Of a stretch of 24,010 nt of DNA, positions 11,040 to 22,000 are shown in pieces. The translations under genes and the position numbers were made by a program. Under the pieces are notes generated by a model. It had not been told where the DNA came from and searched no databases. It saw only the letters and a program-made list of their open reading frames with translations. This stretch comes from Dinochytrium kinnereticum (taxonomy: Eukaryota > Chytridiomycota > Chytridiomycetes > Chytridiales > Chytridiaceae), in assembly GCA_027604005.1 (NCBI GenBank), contig JADGJT010000347.1:1-24010 (forward strand), given 5' to 3'. The stretch's first letter is position 1, and each line of letters begins with the position of its first letter.

Positions 11040-11623
11040 TTAGAATATCTTGATACTTCTCAAAGTCTCCTGCTGCAATCTTTGAATTCGCTGGGGCATC
11101 AAGCATTCTTTTTGCTGTAAGGAATTCAAGATATCCACCTGCACATAGCAGACAGCTGGGCGTCATGACGGTCTCCAGCGATGCGCATTGAGTGGTACGG
11201 CCCCACATGCGTGTCGAAGCCAGAGAAGGCAGGGTGTAGCGTGTTCTGGCCAATGAGAATTCGTGAATGGGATGCCCCAGAGGTTGGGGGGAGAGAGCAA
11301 AATTTGCTTTGTTTCTCTCTGAGTGGAATCTGTCCCTGCCTGTGCAACGGCTGAGGGGAGGACACGACGCAAGGGAACAAGACCTACGCAAACATCCACC
11401 ACCACACCACTCAACCACACCGCTGAACAATCACCGCTGCGTGGGTGGTTGACGCTCACCCCATCGTCCAAGTTCTCGTCCGCACCACACCCTCTGTCCG
11501 TGCGTATCGGCTGCCTGCTCAGACATCCTGTTTGCTGGCTGTGGGAGACTCCAATTCTCATCCATATCTATCCCCTTGCTGTCAATCCAGGCGCTAGCCA
11601 CACCAGCACATCACAAGCTTCAA
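11040..11623. other. Intergenic region between cyclase copy 2 and the TLC-domain gene
   Basis: No gene is supported. Minus-strand frames of 80-135 codons exist here but show no family features and overlap each other. The region should hold the 3' end of the second cyclase transcript and the promoter of the TLC-domain gene. The stretch from about 11390 is rich in CCACACC-type runs, which may be promoter composition. I see no clear TATA box. Confidence 0.5.
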
Positions 11624-12960
11624 ATGGAGGACATCACTTCCTCCACAGCCTTTGCGGCATCAGGATCGTCATCTGCATCCCCAACAGCATACATCGCCTA
11701 CACCCCCATTCTCCAACAACTCTCCGACCCCGAGTTCATCTTCCCTCTCCTCGCCTGTCTGGCTCTGCAACCCGTTGTTTACTTTGGTCTGATTGCTCTG
11801 TTCCCGAAACAGTTTGCCTCGCCTAAGCAGAGAGGATGGATCTTGACCGCGCTCTCTTCTTTTGTCATGACGGTGGCGTCTGTTCCTTATATTGCAGACT
11901 ATGTGATGCACCCGGGTTCCCTGAACTCTGCGCCTTGTATGGGGTGGACGGCGACGGCTAAGATTATTAATGCGTTCTTTGTGAGTTACTGTTTGGGAGA
12001 CTTGATCATGGGAACGTTGTTTTATCCCTCTGAGGTGAGTTGTTTTTCTTCTCTTTTAAACCTGTGCGCATTGCGCATTCAACTGCTATTGTCGTCTTTT
12101 GGAACGTGCAATTGAATAACCCGCTGCATCCTTTGCTTCTCTCTTTTCCTAAAGATGAATCCCTGGTCCGGCTACTTCCACCACACCCTCTACACCTTCA
12201 TGGTGACCAACCTTGTTCAACGCGGCCTGGCCTCCGCCTTTGTCATATTTGGTGTTCTTGAGGCCCCTACGCTGCTTATGGCCATGGGATCCATTCACAA
12301 ACCCCTGAGAAACGATAAGCTCTTTGGTGCTGTCTTTTTTGTCACCCGGCTTCTCTTTCATGTTTACATGACCCTCCACATCGCGTTTCTGGCTTACCCA
12401 TGGACCTTGACGTTCATGTACCCTGGATGCGTTTTACCGCTACATGTTATGTGGTTTAATGGGTGGGTGAAGCAGCAGCAGAGGATTAAAGGTTTGTTGC
12501 CGTGTTTTTTTTCTTCTCCATCTTCTTTTTTTACTGGTTATGTCCTAACCTTTCCTTTCTCCCTCTAGCTAAAGCCGCCACTACCCAATCTTCCACCAAA
12601 GCCGCCTCAGCCCCAGCCCCCACCTCCACCTCTACCCTACCCACCCGCCCATCCGCCACCTCCCTCATTACCCGCACCGAAGCCTACCGCAAAGCGATGG
12701 CCCTGAAAGAGCGTTTCCTCACCCCACGCCACAAGCGCCCTCAACGTCATGGCGCTTCGATGGATGCCAGCCCTTTGTTGGAGAGGAGATCATCACTGTC
12801 TGGAGCGCCAGTTCATCTGAAGGCTGGACATGGCATTCATGTTGCAAGTGTAGTCGGGGGGGGCAGCGGACCTGGACGAGAGTTTGATTCGGAGGTCAGC
12901 GGGGAGGCTTTGGCAGCTTTGAAGGCTGTGGGGGGGACTGGGGTTACTGTTATGGCTTAA
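11624..12960 (+). CDS. TLC-domain multi-pass membrane protein with long C-terminal tail
   Basis: Exons 11624-12034, 12155-12491 and 12569-12960 join in frame to 379 aa. The start is the first in-frame ATG. Residues about 25-245 are strongly hydrophobic with several TM helices. The central part has the TRAM/LAG1/CLN8 signature: a His pair in YFHH (H146, H147) and, later, LEAPTLLM (E173), equivalent to the conserved E-x-[ST/P]-[TP] helix of TLCD/TMEM56-type proteins. TLC proteins sit in the ER, Golgi or plasma membrane; the family includes ceramide synthases and lipid-composition regulators. No homeobox and no ceramide-synthase Lag1p motif is evident, so a TLCD-like role is likelier than ceramide synthase. 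After residue 250 comes a ~130-residue Ala/Ser/Thr/Pro-rich tail with a basic stretch and RRSSL (322-326), likely disordered and cytosolic. The family call is good; the function is unknown. Confidence 0.83.
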
Positions 12961-13900
12961 GTGGGGATGGTTGTTTGTTGTGTGGTTCCTATTTTTCCCT
13001 TTGAAATTGTGTTGGGATCATTAAGGTGGCTGAGCCTATGGTTTTTTTTTGGCCATATTTGGAAGGATGGGGAGAATTTTAGTTCTTTTCTCTTTCTTTC
13101 GTTTGTTCTCCGTTATTAGGAAAGCATGACGGTTTATCTTAACTCCATTATTATGTTCCCCTTGACACTATTCCCGCCGCTCCAACTGATTGGTTGGTGT
13201 CCCTCCCTCCCTCACATTTCTTTTTTATTAATTATCACTCGCATCAAAGAACATATGGGCTCCTTACATCTCTTTGCACGGAAGCAACATGCAAGCTTCC
13301 CCCCGCCCTTACCTCTGACACCGCATCTATCTATTATTATGATTCTTTTGTTTTTGTTTTTGTCAGTTTGGAATGCAATTTAGTTCCTGGAGGGGTGGTT
13401 GTTTATCACAATATCATTATCATTGTTATTACAGCGCGTAACTGATCTTGAGCGGAGGGGTTGATTCTTTCTCTTTCTATTACATGTTAATCTTATTTAT
13501 TATTTATTTAAAAGCAGTTGTAATTCAGCTTAACGATGCGTATATCACCTACTTGTGTGTGTGTGCGAGTGTGTAATAATAATAGATAATATCATACAAA
13601 TTATAATTAAAAATGAAGAAGGAAAGAAGAAAGCCCAAAAGTAAAAGTAAAAGTGAAGTGACAAGTTCGCCTGAGTCATTCCATCGCATCACTTCCGCTC
13701 ATTATCGATGATTGATAATCCTGCTGGAATTGTCACGCAATTCTTTGTGCGGTGCCTTGCGTGCTATAAATAACACCGTCCTCCAACGCATCCTTCCCTT
13801 CTCCTTCCCCTTGCTCTAGACGACCACGGCCTCTTTTAATTAATCAAGCATTCAACCCTCATAGACGGACGAACCGCTAGCTGCTTTTGTTACTGCGAGC
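12961..13900. other. Intergenic region with TG repeat and aquaglyceroporin promoter
   Basis: No gene is supported across these 940 bases. The left part is the 3' flank of the TLC-domain gene and is rich in pyrimidine runs. A short TG-rich tract lies at about 13554-13575, followed by an AT-rich AATAATAATAG stretch. Further right are a TGAGTCA motif (13672-13678) and ATTATC/GATAAT arms (13701-13706 and 13714-13719) forming a 6-bp inverted repeat that also reads as two GATA-type sites. These lie 50-95 bases upstream of a TATA box and could be activator sites for the aquaglyceroporin gene. Confidence 0.5.
13765..13772 (+). promoter_or_regulatory. TATA box of the aquaglyceroporin gene
   Basis: TATAAATA lies 136 bases upstream of the aquaglyceroporin start codon in otherwise mixed sequence, followed by a C/T-rich leader of about 100 bases. 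Position and match to the consensus are good; the transcription start was not seen directly. Confidence 0.6.
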
Positions 13901-15964
13901 ATGGGATACACTGGGCCTTACTCGTGAGTTGCTTCCTCCACATGTGCTGACTGATCTCGGAGATCGCTGATTGCGCCTGTTTTGCTTTTTATAGACTCGG
14001 CAGCAGGGTGCTGACGGAGTTTCTTGGGACGTTTTTGGCCATGTTTTTGGGTGGGTTTTTTCTTCAATTGTTTCTGTTTTTTTTCATCTTTTTTCTGAAA
14101 CTGGGGTTGTGGTTTTTTGGTGGTGATTTGTTTGTGTCCGTGTCCTCCATCTTTGTTGTTATATTTTTCGTTAATTTTGTTTGACTAGGTCTTTCGATTG
14201 TTGCGAATGAGTTGTTACCTTCGACCAAGGGACACAGTATGGGGTTTGGTTGGGTACGTTGTGGTCGTATGACTATTTTTTTATCGGTCACAGTTCTAGC
14301 TCTCATTTCTGATTTTTGTTTTCTTTTTTGTCCCGACTTGTTTTGTAGATTGCGTTCGGGTTCGGTATGGCGTTTACAACCGCCATTCAAATCTTTTCGT
14401 ATGCGTCAGCTCATATCAATCCAGGTTTGTTCTTCACCCATTCGTTGCCTTTTTTCAATTGTTTTCTTCTTCTTTTTGGTGCAAGGCGAGCAGGAACCTT
14501 TTGTATTTTTTTGGTTTTGAATAATAGTTTGAGTTTGTCTTAACCCTGTCACTCTTTCCCCCCCTTTTAGCTGCATGTCTTGCGCTTTGGGTGAGAGGCG
14601 ATTTGGACGCTGTTGACTTTTTCGCGCTCTCTGCTGCTGAGATGTGCGGAGGGTTTGCGGCTGCTTGCTTGGTGTATTTGTTCTTTTTGCCGCATTTCAA
14701 GACTGTGCCGGAGATTGGGTGCGTTTTTTTCCCTTCTTGGAGAGGAGAGATTGTCTCTTATTGAGGAGCTTCACTCTGAGTTTATCAACTTCGAATACTG
14801 ATTAACTCTTTTCAAATTGCAACAGAACTGGGAGCCCCGAAGACCACCTCCTCCGCACCCGTGACGTGATCGAACCCTCTGCACTCCGCTACGCCTCTTA
14901 CAACACCAAAACCTCAGCCTCAACAGCATCTACCCTTGCCAAACGACTCGCTGAGGCAAGATACTATCTTTCGAATGAGGCCTACGATGATGCTCCTGAG
15001 AAGGTTTTGGAACACCTTGTAGGAAGGACTTACACGCTCCATGGGGTTGAGGTGCCGTTTCCTGCTGCCACTAGTGGGGATGAGGAGGGCGGTAAGGAGA
15101 AGAAGGTGAAGAGACGGCATTCGCTTCAGGTTGCTGATATGCAGAGGAGGTTGAGGAAGGCTGAGAGGGAGTTGGCGGGGGAGGGTGAGGTGATGGATGG
15201 TGAGTTTTTTTTTTTGTTATGTTCTTTGTTTTTTGTTGCAGTTGTATTGAACACCATTTGGTGGTGGTCATGTGTAGAGGCATTTTTTTTTTAAACTTTG
15301 GCATTCTATTTTCTTTATAGATATCAACCTCCGCCCTTCAGCCGTGACCGTCAACGACACCCTTCAACCAACAACCTCGACCCAACACTCCCCCAAACCC
15401 GTCGAAGCCCGCCCCCAACGAGACTTGATTCACAAACCTTCCAAATCCTCCATTATGACGACCCAAGCCCGTGAAGACGCCATCTCCCGCGCAACCCTCG
15501 CAGCAGATCAAGCCACCAAACTCTCGGTCTTTGCAACCAGACCCGCCATCTACCTCCCTCTTCACAATTTTTTCGTCGAGATGATTGGCACCGCCACCCT
15601 CATCTTTGGCGCATTTCTCATTGACGATCACCTCAAATCTGCTTCCCTCGATGCAGGGGTTCTCCCTGGTTCTCATCCGGCCACGGCGGGGACCGTGAGA
15701 CTGGTGCTTGATGCATCTTTCTCTCCTCTGCTGAAGGGTCTTTTTATCATGGTGCTTGTGTTGGGGTTGGGTGGCCCTACAGGGTTTGCGGCGAACCCGG
15801 CGAGAGATCTTGCGCCGAGACTGGCGCATTTCTTGTTGCCTATTCCTGGGAAGGGGAGCTCTGAGTGGAATTATGGGATTATCACCAATCTGGCGGGGCT
15901 TTGTGGGGGGTTGTTGGGGGGCGGACTTTATTCGGCTGTGCATTTGATTAATAGGTCTTTGTAG
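13901..15964 (+). CDS. Aquaglyceroporin (MIP family) with giant loop C
   Basis: Predicted six-TM channel for glycerol or other small solutes and water. Exons: 13901-13923, 13995-14050, 14189-14253, 14349-14424, 14571-14718, 14826-15199, 15321-15964; 461 aa. First half: helix 1 (VLTEFLGTFLA), helix 2 and the first NPA in AHINPA (N72-A74), helix 3 (about 92-113). Second half: helix 4 (EMIGTATLIFGAF, about 331-350), helix 5 and the second NPA in ANPARD (N406-D410), helix 6 to the C-terminus. Asp directly after NPAR is the classic glycerol-channel mark. Between helices 3 and 4 are about 215 extra residues, against a few tens in typical members. They are encoded mostly by exon 6 and the start of exon 7 and include a basic, coiled-coil-like stretch with RRHSL (219-223). 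The N-terminus is unusually short and its first exon is only 23 bases, so that exon is the least certain. Family call is confident; substrate is inferred. Confidence 0.92.
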
Positions 15965-16619
15965 ACGCGTCATGGGTTATACTTTTCTCTTCTTTTTTTT
16001 TTTTTATTACTATGTTTATATTGGCTGCTGGATTTCTTTTTGTTCTTGTTGGCACTTTTTGACTTCATGTTTGAGTTTTCTTATTACTGTATGGCCCTCA
16101 TCTCACTTTTTCTTAAACTGGGCTTAATACAAAGCCATTATTACATTTCCTCTTGTATTTATTCTGAACAATTTCACATTGCGTTCTCATGTATTAAGAT
16201 GCTGAGGGTTAGGGTACTCGGGCTATGGGGGTGGTTTGCTTGAAGATTAAAGAGTGGAAAAAAACCATATGTCAGAGAAGGTATAGGGCCATACAGACAT
16301 CACCAAAAAAAACTGAAAACAACGATAGATGAATGCAATAAACCCGGCAAATACAAGTAATCAGCAGATAAAATATTAGGATAGTTGCGTCCTTAGGAGG
16401 AATGTCAGATCAATTGCCACCCTCTTTCAACATCAGCCTCCTCATCAGGATTGCCCCCTTCTTTCAACATCAGCCTCCTCAGGATTAGGATTTCAAAACT
16501 CTTAGATGGTGGTATCTTTGATTCGAAGAAACTTATCGTCTTCAATCTGACTCTCACTGACATCCGTGTGATACGGATTTCTCAAAGCCTTGCTCAACCT
16601 TGAGCGAACAACTTCAAGA
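15965..16619. other. Intergenic region between aquaglyceroporin and USP genes
   Basis: No gene is firmly supported. The left part is T-rich 3' flank. An AATAAA at 16337-16342 is a possible polyadenylation signal but lies about 370 bases past the stop. A short tandem repeat occupies 16413-16483. On the minus strand an open frame without an obvious start ends at a TAA at 16502-16504 and reads back into the first USP exon; it is recorded as a finding rather than a gene. Confidence 0.5.
16413..16483. repeat. Two-copy tandem repeat, units of 37 and 34 bases
   Basis: Copy A (16413-16449) and copy B (16450-16483) both run ATTGCC, a pyrimidine stretch, then CTTTCAACATCAGCCTCCTC and a CAGG end; copy A has a three-base insertion (ATC) near its end. 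A partial third start (ATTAGG) follows. The high identity suggests recent slippage. Confidence 0.8.
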
Positions 16620-17598
16620 ATGATGGACGAGGTCTCTGCGGACGATGAGGTGATGGATTGCGTGTTTGGAGATGAGGGTGTTGAGAGGGTTGTTGAGAGC
16701 GATTGTATGGATTGGGCTGTTAGGAGGGTGGTTTGCTTTGGGGTGGATGGGAGTGGTGAGTGCCTTCTCTGCCTGCTTTGTTATTTTTGGGTGCTGGTGA
16801 ACAGGGCGGGGATGGGGGAGTCACTTTGTCTTGCTTTTTGTTCGGAGACGTGGGAGATGATGGTGCTTGTTATCCTTCTTTTCATCTCGCTCATCATCGA
16901 TGTTTTTTTGCAGATCACTCTAACCAAGCCTTTGAATGGGCGCTCGATAATCTCCTCCACCCCGATCATTCAACAGATACAGTCATTCTAATCAGTTCGT
17001 ATTTAAACCTCTCTAACATTCAATCCTCTAACCAACTCTTCTTTCTTCGGACAACAAAAACAATCAAACGCAAGATTGCCAACCCGCCCACCCACGCCAC
17101 GCCAACCACGCTGCTACATCCAAAGCTCTCCTAAACTCCCACCTAACCCGCCTCTCCCACCACTGCCCCTTCATCAAACGCATCCGAGCCTTCTCACTCA
17201 CCGGTGATCCTCGCGAAAGGATCTTGACGGTTTTGGAAGGGTACGCCAAGGGGGTTTCGAGGGACGCTGTTGTGATGGTTGACAGCCATAATGCTTTGGG
17301 GTTGAAGATGGATGGGACTGGGAGGAGGCCTGGAGATGTTGATGGGATTTGGGGGGAGGAGGAGGAGAAGGATGGGAAAGAGGGAGGGGTTGGGTTGGCG
17401 GTTGGAGTGGATTCATTTTTGGGGGATGGGAAGGGGGAGAGCGTCAGTGGTGGTGTTCCTGGGAGGGAGATTGTTGTTGTTGTGGGGAAGCGTGGGCTGG
17501 GTGCAGTGAGGAGGGCGGTGATGGGGAGTTTGAGCGAGTACCTTGTTCGCCACGCTCCTAGGGGGTGCGCGGTGATCCTCCCTTCACGCGCATCGTGA
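16620..17598 (+). CDS. Universal stress protein (UspA-like) domain protein
   Basis: Exons 16620-16755, 16914-16994 and 17075-17598 join in frame to 246 aa. The first in-frame ATG is used. After an acidic N-terminus comes beta strand 1 and VVCFGVDGSDHSNQAFEWAL (about 37-56), where UspA-type proteins bind nucleotide. A segment with SLTGDPRERIL follows. Near the C-terminus VVGKRG leads into the ATP-binding signature G-x2-G-x9-G-S (G210, G213, G223, S224), followed by LSEYLVRHAP, typical of USP. The ATP-binding subclass is therefore likely. Between about 147 and 202 there is a Gly/Glu-rich, low-complexity stretch not usual for the family. USP proteins act in the cytosol in stress responses; the specific role here is unknown. 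The second splice junction (17074/17075) rests on frame and a plausible branch site only. Confidence 0.85.
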
Positions 17599-17843
17599 AC
17601 AAAGCCATGATGAGTGTTTTAGTGATAAGGACATAAAAAGTGATATGCCATGGATCATGGCGTTCTTATTTTTCGGCGGTCAGAATCTTGTGTCTAAGAA
17701 GGGCAGCAAGCAAGTCCTGCTTTTACCCAATAATAATAATGCACCCAAAAACTATTTTATCATTATTCCACACTTGAAACTGTTGCTGCCAAAGGCAGAA
17801 GGCAGGATTGATAAATAAATGGAACGATGGTGCATACAAATAG

Positions 17844-17890
17844 TTAAAAGATATTGTTTAGGCCATGGTGTGCTAAATACTATCTTTTAA
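17844..17890. repeat. Perfect 10-bp inverted repeat with 27-base loop
   Basis: TTAAAAGATA at 17844-17853 is the exact reverse complement of TATCTTTTAA at 17881-17890. It lies about 250 bases after the USP stop. It could be a transcript 3' structure or chance in AT-rich DNA. Confidence 0.5.
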
Positions 17891-18160
17891 ATCTTTATAT
17901 GTATCCCTTAGCTCTTCTGACCGTGGGGTCACCGTGGGGTGGCCATGGGATGCAGCGACGATCCTTGAAGATCTTTGTTTGTGCCAGCGCACGGAAAGGA
18001 AATTTTATTTGATTTTGTTTTGCTCAGATCGATCCCGACCAGCTTGTCTTGTTTGTTCGACCGCGGAGTTCCGGTGTGGCGGAGGGAGGATGGAAGGAAG
18101 AGAGAGGAGGGTGGTGGTTGAGGAGGACAAAGTGGATAGATCACCCAGTGCTGCAAAAAA

Positions 18161-18208
18161 GGAAGGATGGATGGATGGAGGATGGATGGATGGATGGATA
18201 GATGGATG
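18161..18208. repeat. GGAT tetranucleotide microsatellite
   Basis: About eleven GGAT-type units over 48 bases with a few interruptions (GGAA, GGAG and GATA variants). It lies about 0.8 kb upstream of the transcription factor start and creates artificial His-Pro-Ser-Ile frames on the minus strand. Confidence 0.9.
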
Positions 18209-19017
18209 TGTGATAAATCTTGCTTCGCCTGCAGCAGGGAGGTGAATCGCGTGCTGAGTTGGGTGCTGGGAGCTGGGAGGCTGCAGGTGAAGCTCAGCGC
18301 ATACATGTGGTGCAGAGAGCAGCTGGCTGCTCCATGCCAAAGTGCACCAAATAAACAGCAAATCATTTGCTTTTGTTCTCTTTGCTCCCATTTCAGCCAA
18401 GCACCAGGAGTCTGGGTTCCAAAGACCAAAATGCTCCGATCCAGGCACAGAGAAAAAAAGACCGAAGCAACCAAAACACAGCGTGGGATCTACGCCTCCT
18501 TTTTTGTTCTCGCCCCGCCCAGATAGGTAGGTATATCCACTCACTTTGACTACCGGCGCTTTTGGACCCGTTATTCCTTCCCTGGATCACCATCAAGCAA
18601 ACCAACAGCAAAGAGTCACTGACGCCCTCCTCGCTGGCGGGCCACACTGCTGCTTGAGCTCATCAATCATCGTCAAGATTATTTGTACCCTTTCCTTGTG
18701 GGTTCAAAAAAAACTTGTTGTTGAGTCCTGCAGGTGTCACGCATACTTCTTACCCTTTGACTCCGTCTCGATTTTTGGGACGGTGGTTGTTGGGACGATC
18801 TCGCCTACTCTGTCTTCTTCTCTCCGCTTTGACCTGGAATTGTGTGTTGGCGTTGAGGCAGGCGTCGGCCGCTGACGATCGAGTGCGATATAATCTTCAT
18901 CTACTGTTTGGTGTGTGCTGTTTGGTGTTGGTTCTCTGGGTTCAGGGGGATTGATTCTTGTTGAAGTGTGAGCTCCTTGGGCTAAAGATCTGAGGTGCCG
19001 CATTTGGCATCTTGACA

Positions 19018-22000
19018 ATGGAGTCAAAGAGGACCAGCATGAAGGCTTTGCCGATGGGGTCCTTCATGCTCAAGCTCACTGCTCCCAACCCTCGGAAGAC
19101 GTAAGTGCCGCAACATTCCTTCTTTGTTTGGCACCACTCAACTTGACGGGATTGACGTTTTCTCCTGAAACCTTATTCAGATCATGCGAAAACTGTCGAA
19201 CCAAGAAACTGAAGTGTGATGGTTCTCACCGCCTCTGTGAGCGGCGGAAGAACGCTAATGATCCTCCCCCGCCTGGTCGTCGGAACGGCCGCAAGGTCAA
19301 TGATCGGTCCTCATCTGCGATGCAGGGTGGAGGGGGTGTTGCTGGACAGGTGGGTTTTCGGGAGACGACGCCTCGCCATTCGATGGATACGGCGGCGCAG
19401 CATCAGTTGGTCATGGGTATGCCGATGCACCACGCTACGTCTGTGACAGATGCGTCAATGCGCACTTATCCTGCGATTGATACGCCAATGCACTCTCATC
19501 CTTCTCATCACATGCCTCAAGCTTCGTTCACCCGCCCTTCCTTTGACCCCCTTGTCGATATCTTGACTCAAATTAATCGAACTTTCGCCGTGGACGATCG
19601 TGTCTCATCATTCGCCCCACCTGCGTTAAAGAGGCAGAGGACTTCGGGATCTGGAATCGATCAGCCCGTTCACCCACTAAGCTCCCACCCTTCCCTTCAT
19701 AGCGTGCCATGGTCGACCGCCGCCGACGCCCCACCCATGTTTGCTCGAATGGTTGGAGGCATCCGAGGAGGCTTGGACGGTGATAGTCGATTGGTTTCGG
19801 GGGTGGATGGACATGTGATAAGAGAATGGTTGCCTCTGACGGATCCTTCGAGATTTGTTAATCCCATGACGCTGGATCCGCCAGGGTTTCAGGGTGGTGA
19901 GGAGACGAGGAGGGAGTCGCCAGATGGTTTTGAGGAGGGAGAGGAGTTGGGGGTTGCGGATGAGGTTCAGGGGATGATCTTGAACACTTTTTGGGAGAGT
20001 AAGGCGGATACTATTATTGAGGTTGTGCATCGGCCTAGTTTTGTTAGAAAGTTAGCGTCTAGGCTACCCGTCTTGAGGTTTGAATTTATTTTATTTTATT
20101 TTTTTTGTTTGAATTTGCGAGTTTGTATGAAGCCTTCTCTGTTGTTTATTTTTTCGCTAGTAAGCGAAAGGCATCGTGTGCTGTATTATGCGTCTCATCA
20201 TTTTTTTTCTTCTGCTTTCTTTTTGCTGCTCTTCCATATCCTTTTCTTTGTAGATACGCCGTCTGCGCCTACGCTGCCCATCACTCGTTCCCAAAAGCCC
20301 CCTATCACGTCGTTAGAAAATATTACGTCAAAGCTAGAGATATTGCGAAGGCCTCCATCAAGAAACCCTCATTTCAGACGCTACAGGCTTTGACTTTATT
20401 AAGGGCTTTGTCGATGGGTGAGGGCCATTATTTCTATCTTTCAATCTTTCTTTTTTTCTTGCCTTTTCTTTCTTTCTATCTTTCTTTATTGCCTATCCTA
20501 AGACTGATGGTTTTGGTGTTAATGTAGCGATGAGCGATAATGCGCATGGGTTCTTTTTCCTGGAGGAAGCGTTAAAGATGGTGTGTGCACTCTTACCCTC
20601 CTTTTTTTTTCTTCTCCTCCTTTTCGTTTTTTCCCTCTCATCAACCCTTTTCGTTTCTGTATTTTTCTTGGTCATTTTGAGGATACGTGAATGATTATTT
20701 GACTAATTTACGTTTACTTTGCTAGTCCACTGAGCTTGGCCTAAGGGTTACCTGGACGGACGGGAGGATTGAAGTTGATTCAACACAGGAAATTGAAGAC
20801 GATGTTGATGTTGATGAGATGAAAAAATGCTGGATGGCCTGTTACTTCCACGACCGAAGTGAGTGCCCCTTTTTTAAGAATAATCTTCGCTTTCACGTAG
20901 TAGTCGAGATTCTAACAGTAGTGTGCTTAATAGTGGGTGCTATCGCATCTGGGCAAGCTCACTTTCTCCCAGTCATCGGAGGAGTCCATGACGTTACGGT
21001 TCTGGAAGCTAACCTATCAGTCCAAGCATCTCTTGATACCCCTACCCCGACAACTACCGCTACAACAAACTCAAATTCTACCACTACCACGCCGTACGTT
21101 GCGATCAACCCGTCACAGCCCTTATTTCCTGTCCATCAAAATCCCGACCCCCTCGACCACCTGATGAAGCTACTTGACATTGCGTTTGTGATCCACCGCG
21201 CGGCAAAGAAACCTATTGTGACTGAGGAGGAGTTACTGGAACGATGGGAGACGCTTGAAGTTGCCGAATCTCGACTTTCGGCGTGGGCTTTTGAAGTTCC
21301 GGTTTGGATGCTGTCTGAGCCCACAGCCGATTGGTGTTTGCACACGTTTGGGTCGGGAAAAGTGGAGGACGTGCCTTGGTCCGCTTTGACTGTGTTATTT
21401 CTTTATCACTCCCTTCGATGCTTTTTGCATCGACCTCGGCTGTCTCTTGAAGCTGTTTTGACGGACCTTGCTGGTGGGGTTGGGGGGCTGGGGTTTGGAG
21501 GGCACACAGATGCTGCCATTGTTCGAAAGCTGGAGGCGTTGGGGATTCCGGGGGCTGTGGAGGTGACCGCAGAGTCTGCGTTTATTGTTGCGAGAACGAC
21601 GGCGAAGATTCTTCAGGCTGATCCCGCGATGAGGGACATGAACCCCCCGTTTGCGTTCTGCCTAACGACTGTTGCTATAGCTTTGGGTGATCTTGCGAAG
21701 CGGAGAAGCACTTATTTGTTGGCTGTTGGGGGGTTGTCGGGGGTTGGGACGGAGAGGATGTTTAAAGGGTGTATGGGGAGGGACTCTATCATGGCGGATG
21801 CCTTTGCTGGGTCTTGTGAAACTTCTGAAAAGCCTCCGTCGACTGAATCGACGTCTCCTCCGCCGCCTTTCTCCATTTTGCTCGGGAACGTTAGACCTGG
21901 GATGTCACCTGGGCCTGAGGGACTAGGGGAATGCAGGGAGGGGATTGAGGCCACCTTGAAGATTTTGAGGAACTTGCTGCCTTATTGGAATGTGATGCAG

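Larger units (their letters stand above)
17599..19017. other. Long intergenic region upstream of the transcription factor gene
   Basis: About 1.4 kb without a supported gene. Open frames on both strands at 17929-18650 owe their length to a GGAT repeat and to low-complexity sequence. The left part contains a 10-bp inverted repeat (17844-17853 with 17881-17890), followed by a doubled ACCGTGGGGT (17920-17929 and 17931-17940). The right part, from about 18540, probably holds the promoter and a long leader of the transcription factor gene; leader introns are possible. Confidence 0.5.

Noticed and set aside
11023..11561. Minus-strand frames of 84-135 codons between cyclase copy 2 and the TLC gene
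   Set aside because: Three overlapping frames with no recognisable domain in a region expected to hold a 3' end and a promoter.
15338..15973. Long minus-strand open frame opposite the last aquaglyceroporin exon
   Set aside because: The plus strand there encodes a clear aquaporin second half with NPARD; the antisense frame is a composition shadow.
17929..18544. Minus-strand frames of about 180 codons
   Set aside because: Their length comes from the GGAT repeat (His-Pro-Ser-Ile runs) and low-complexity DNA, and two frames are open at once.
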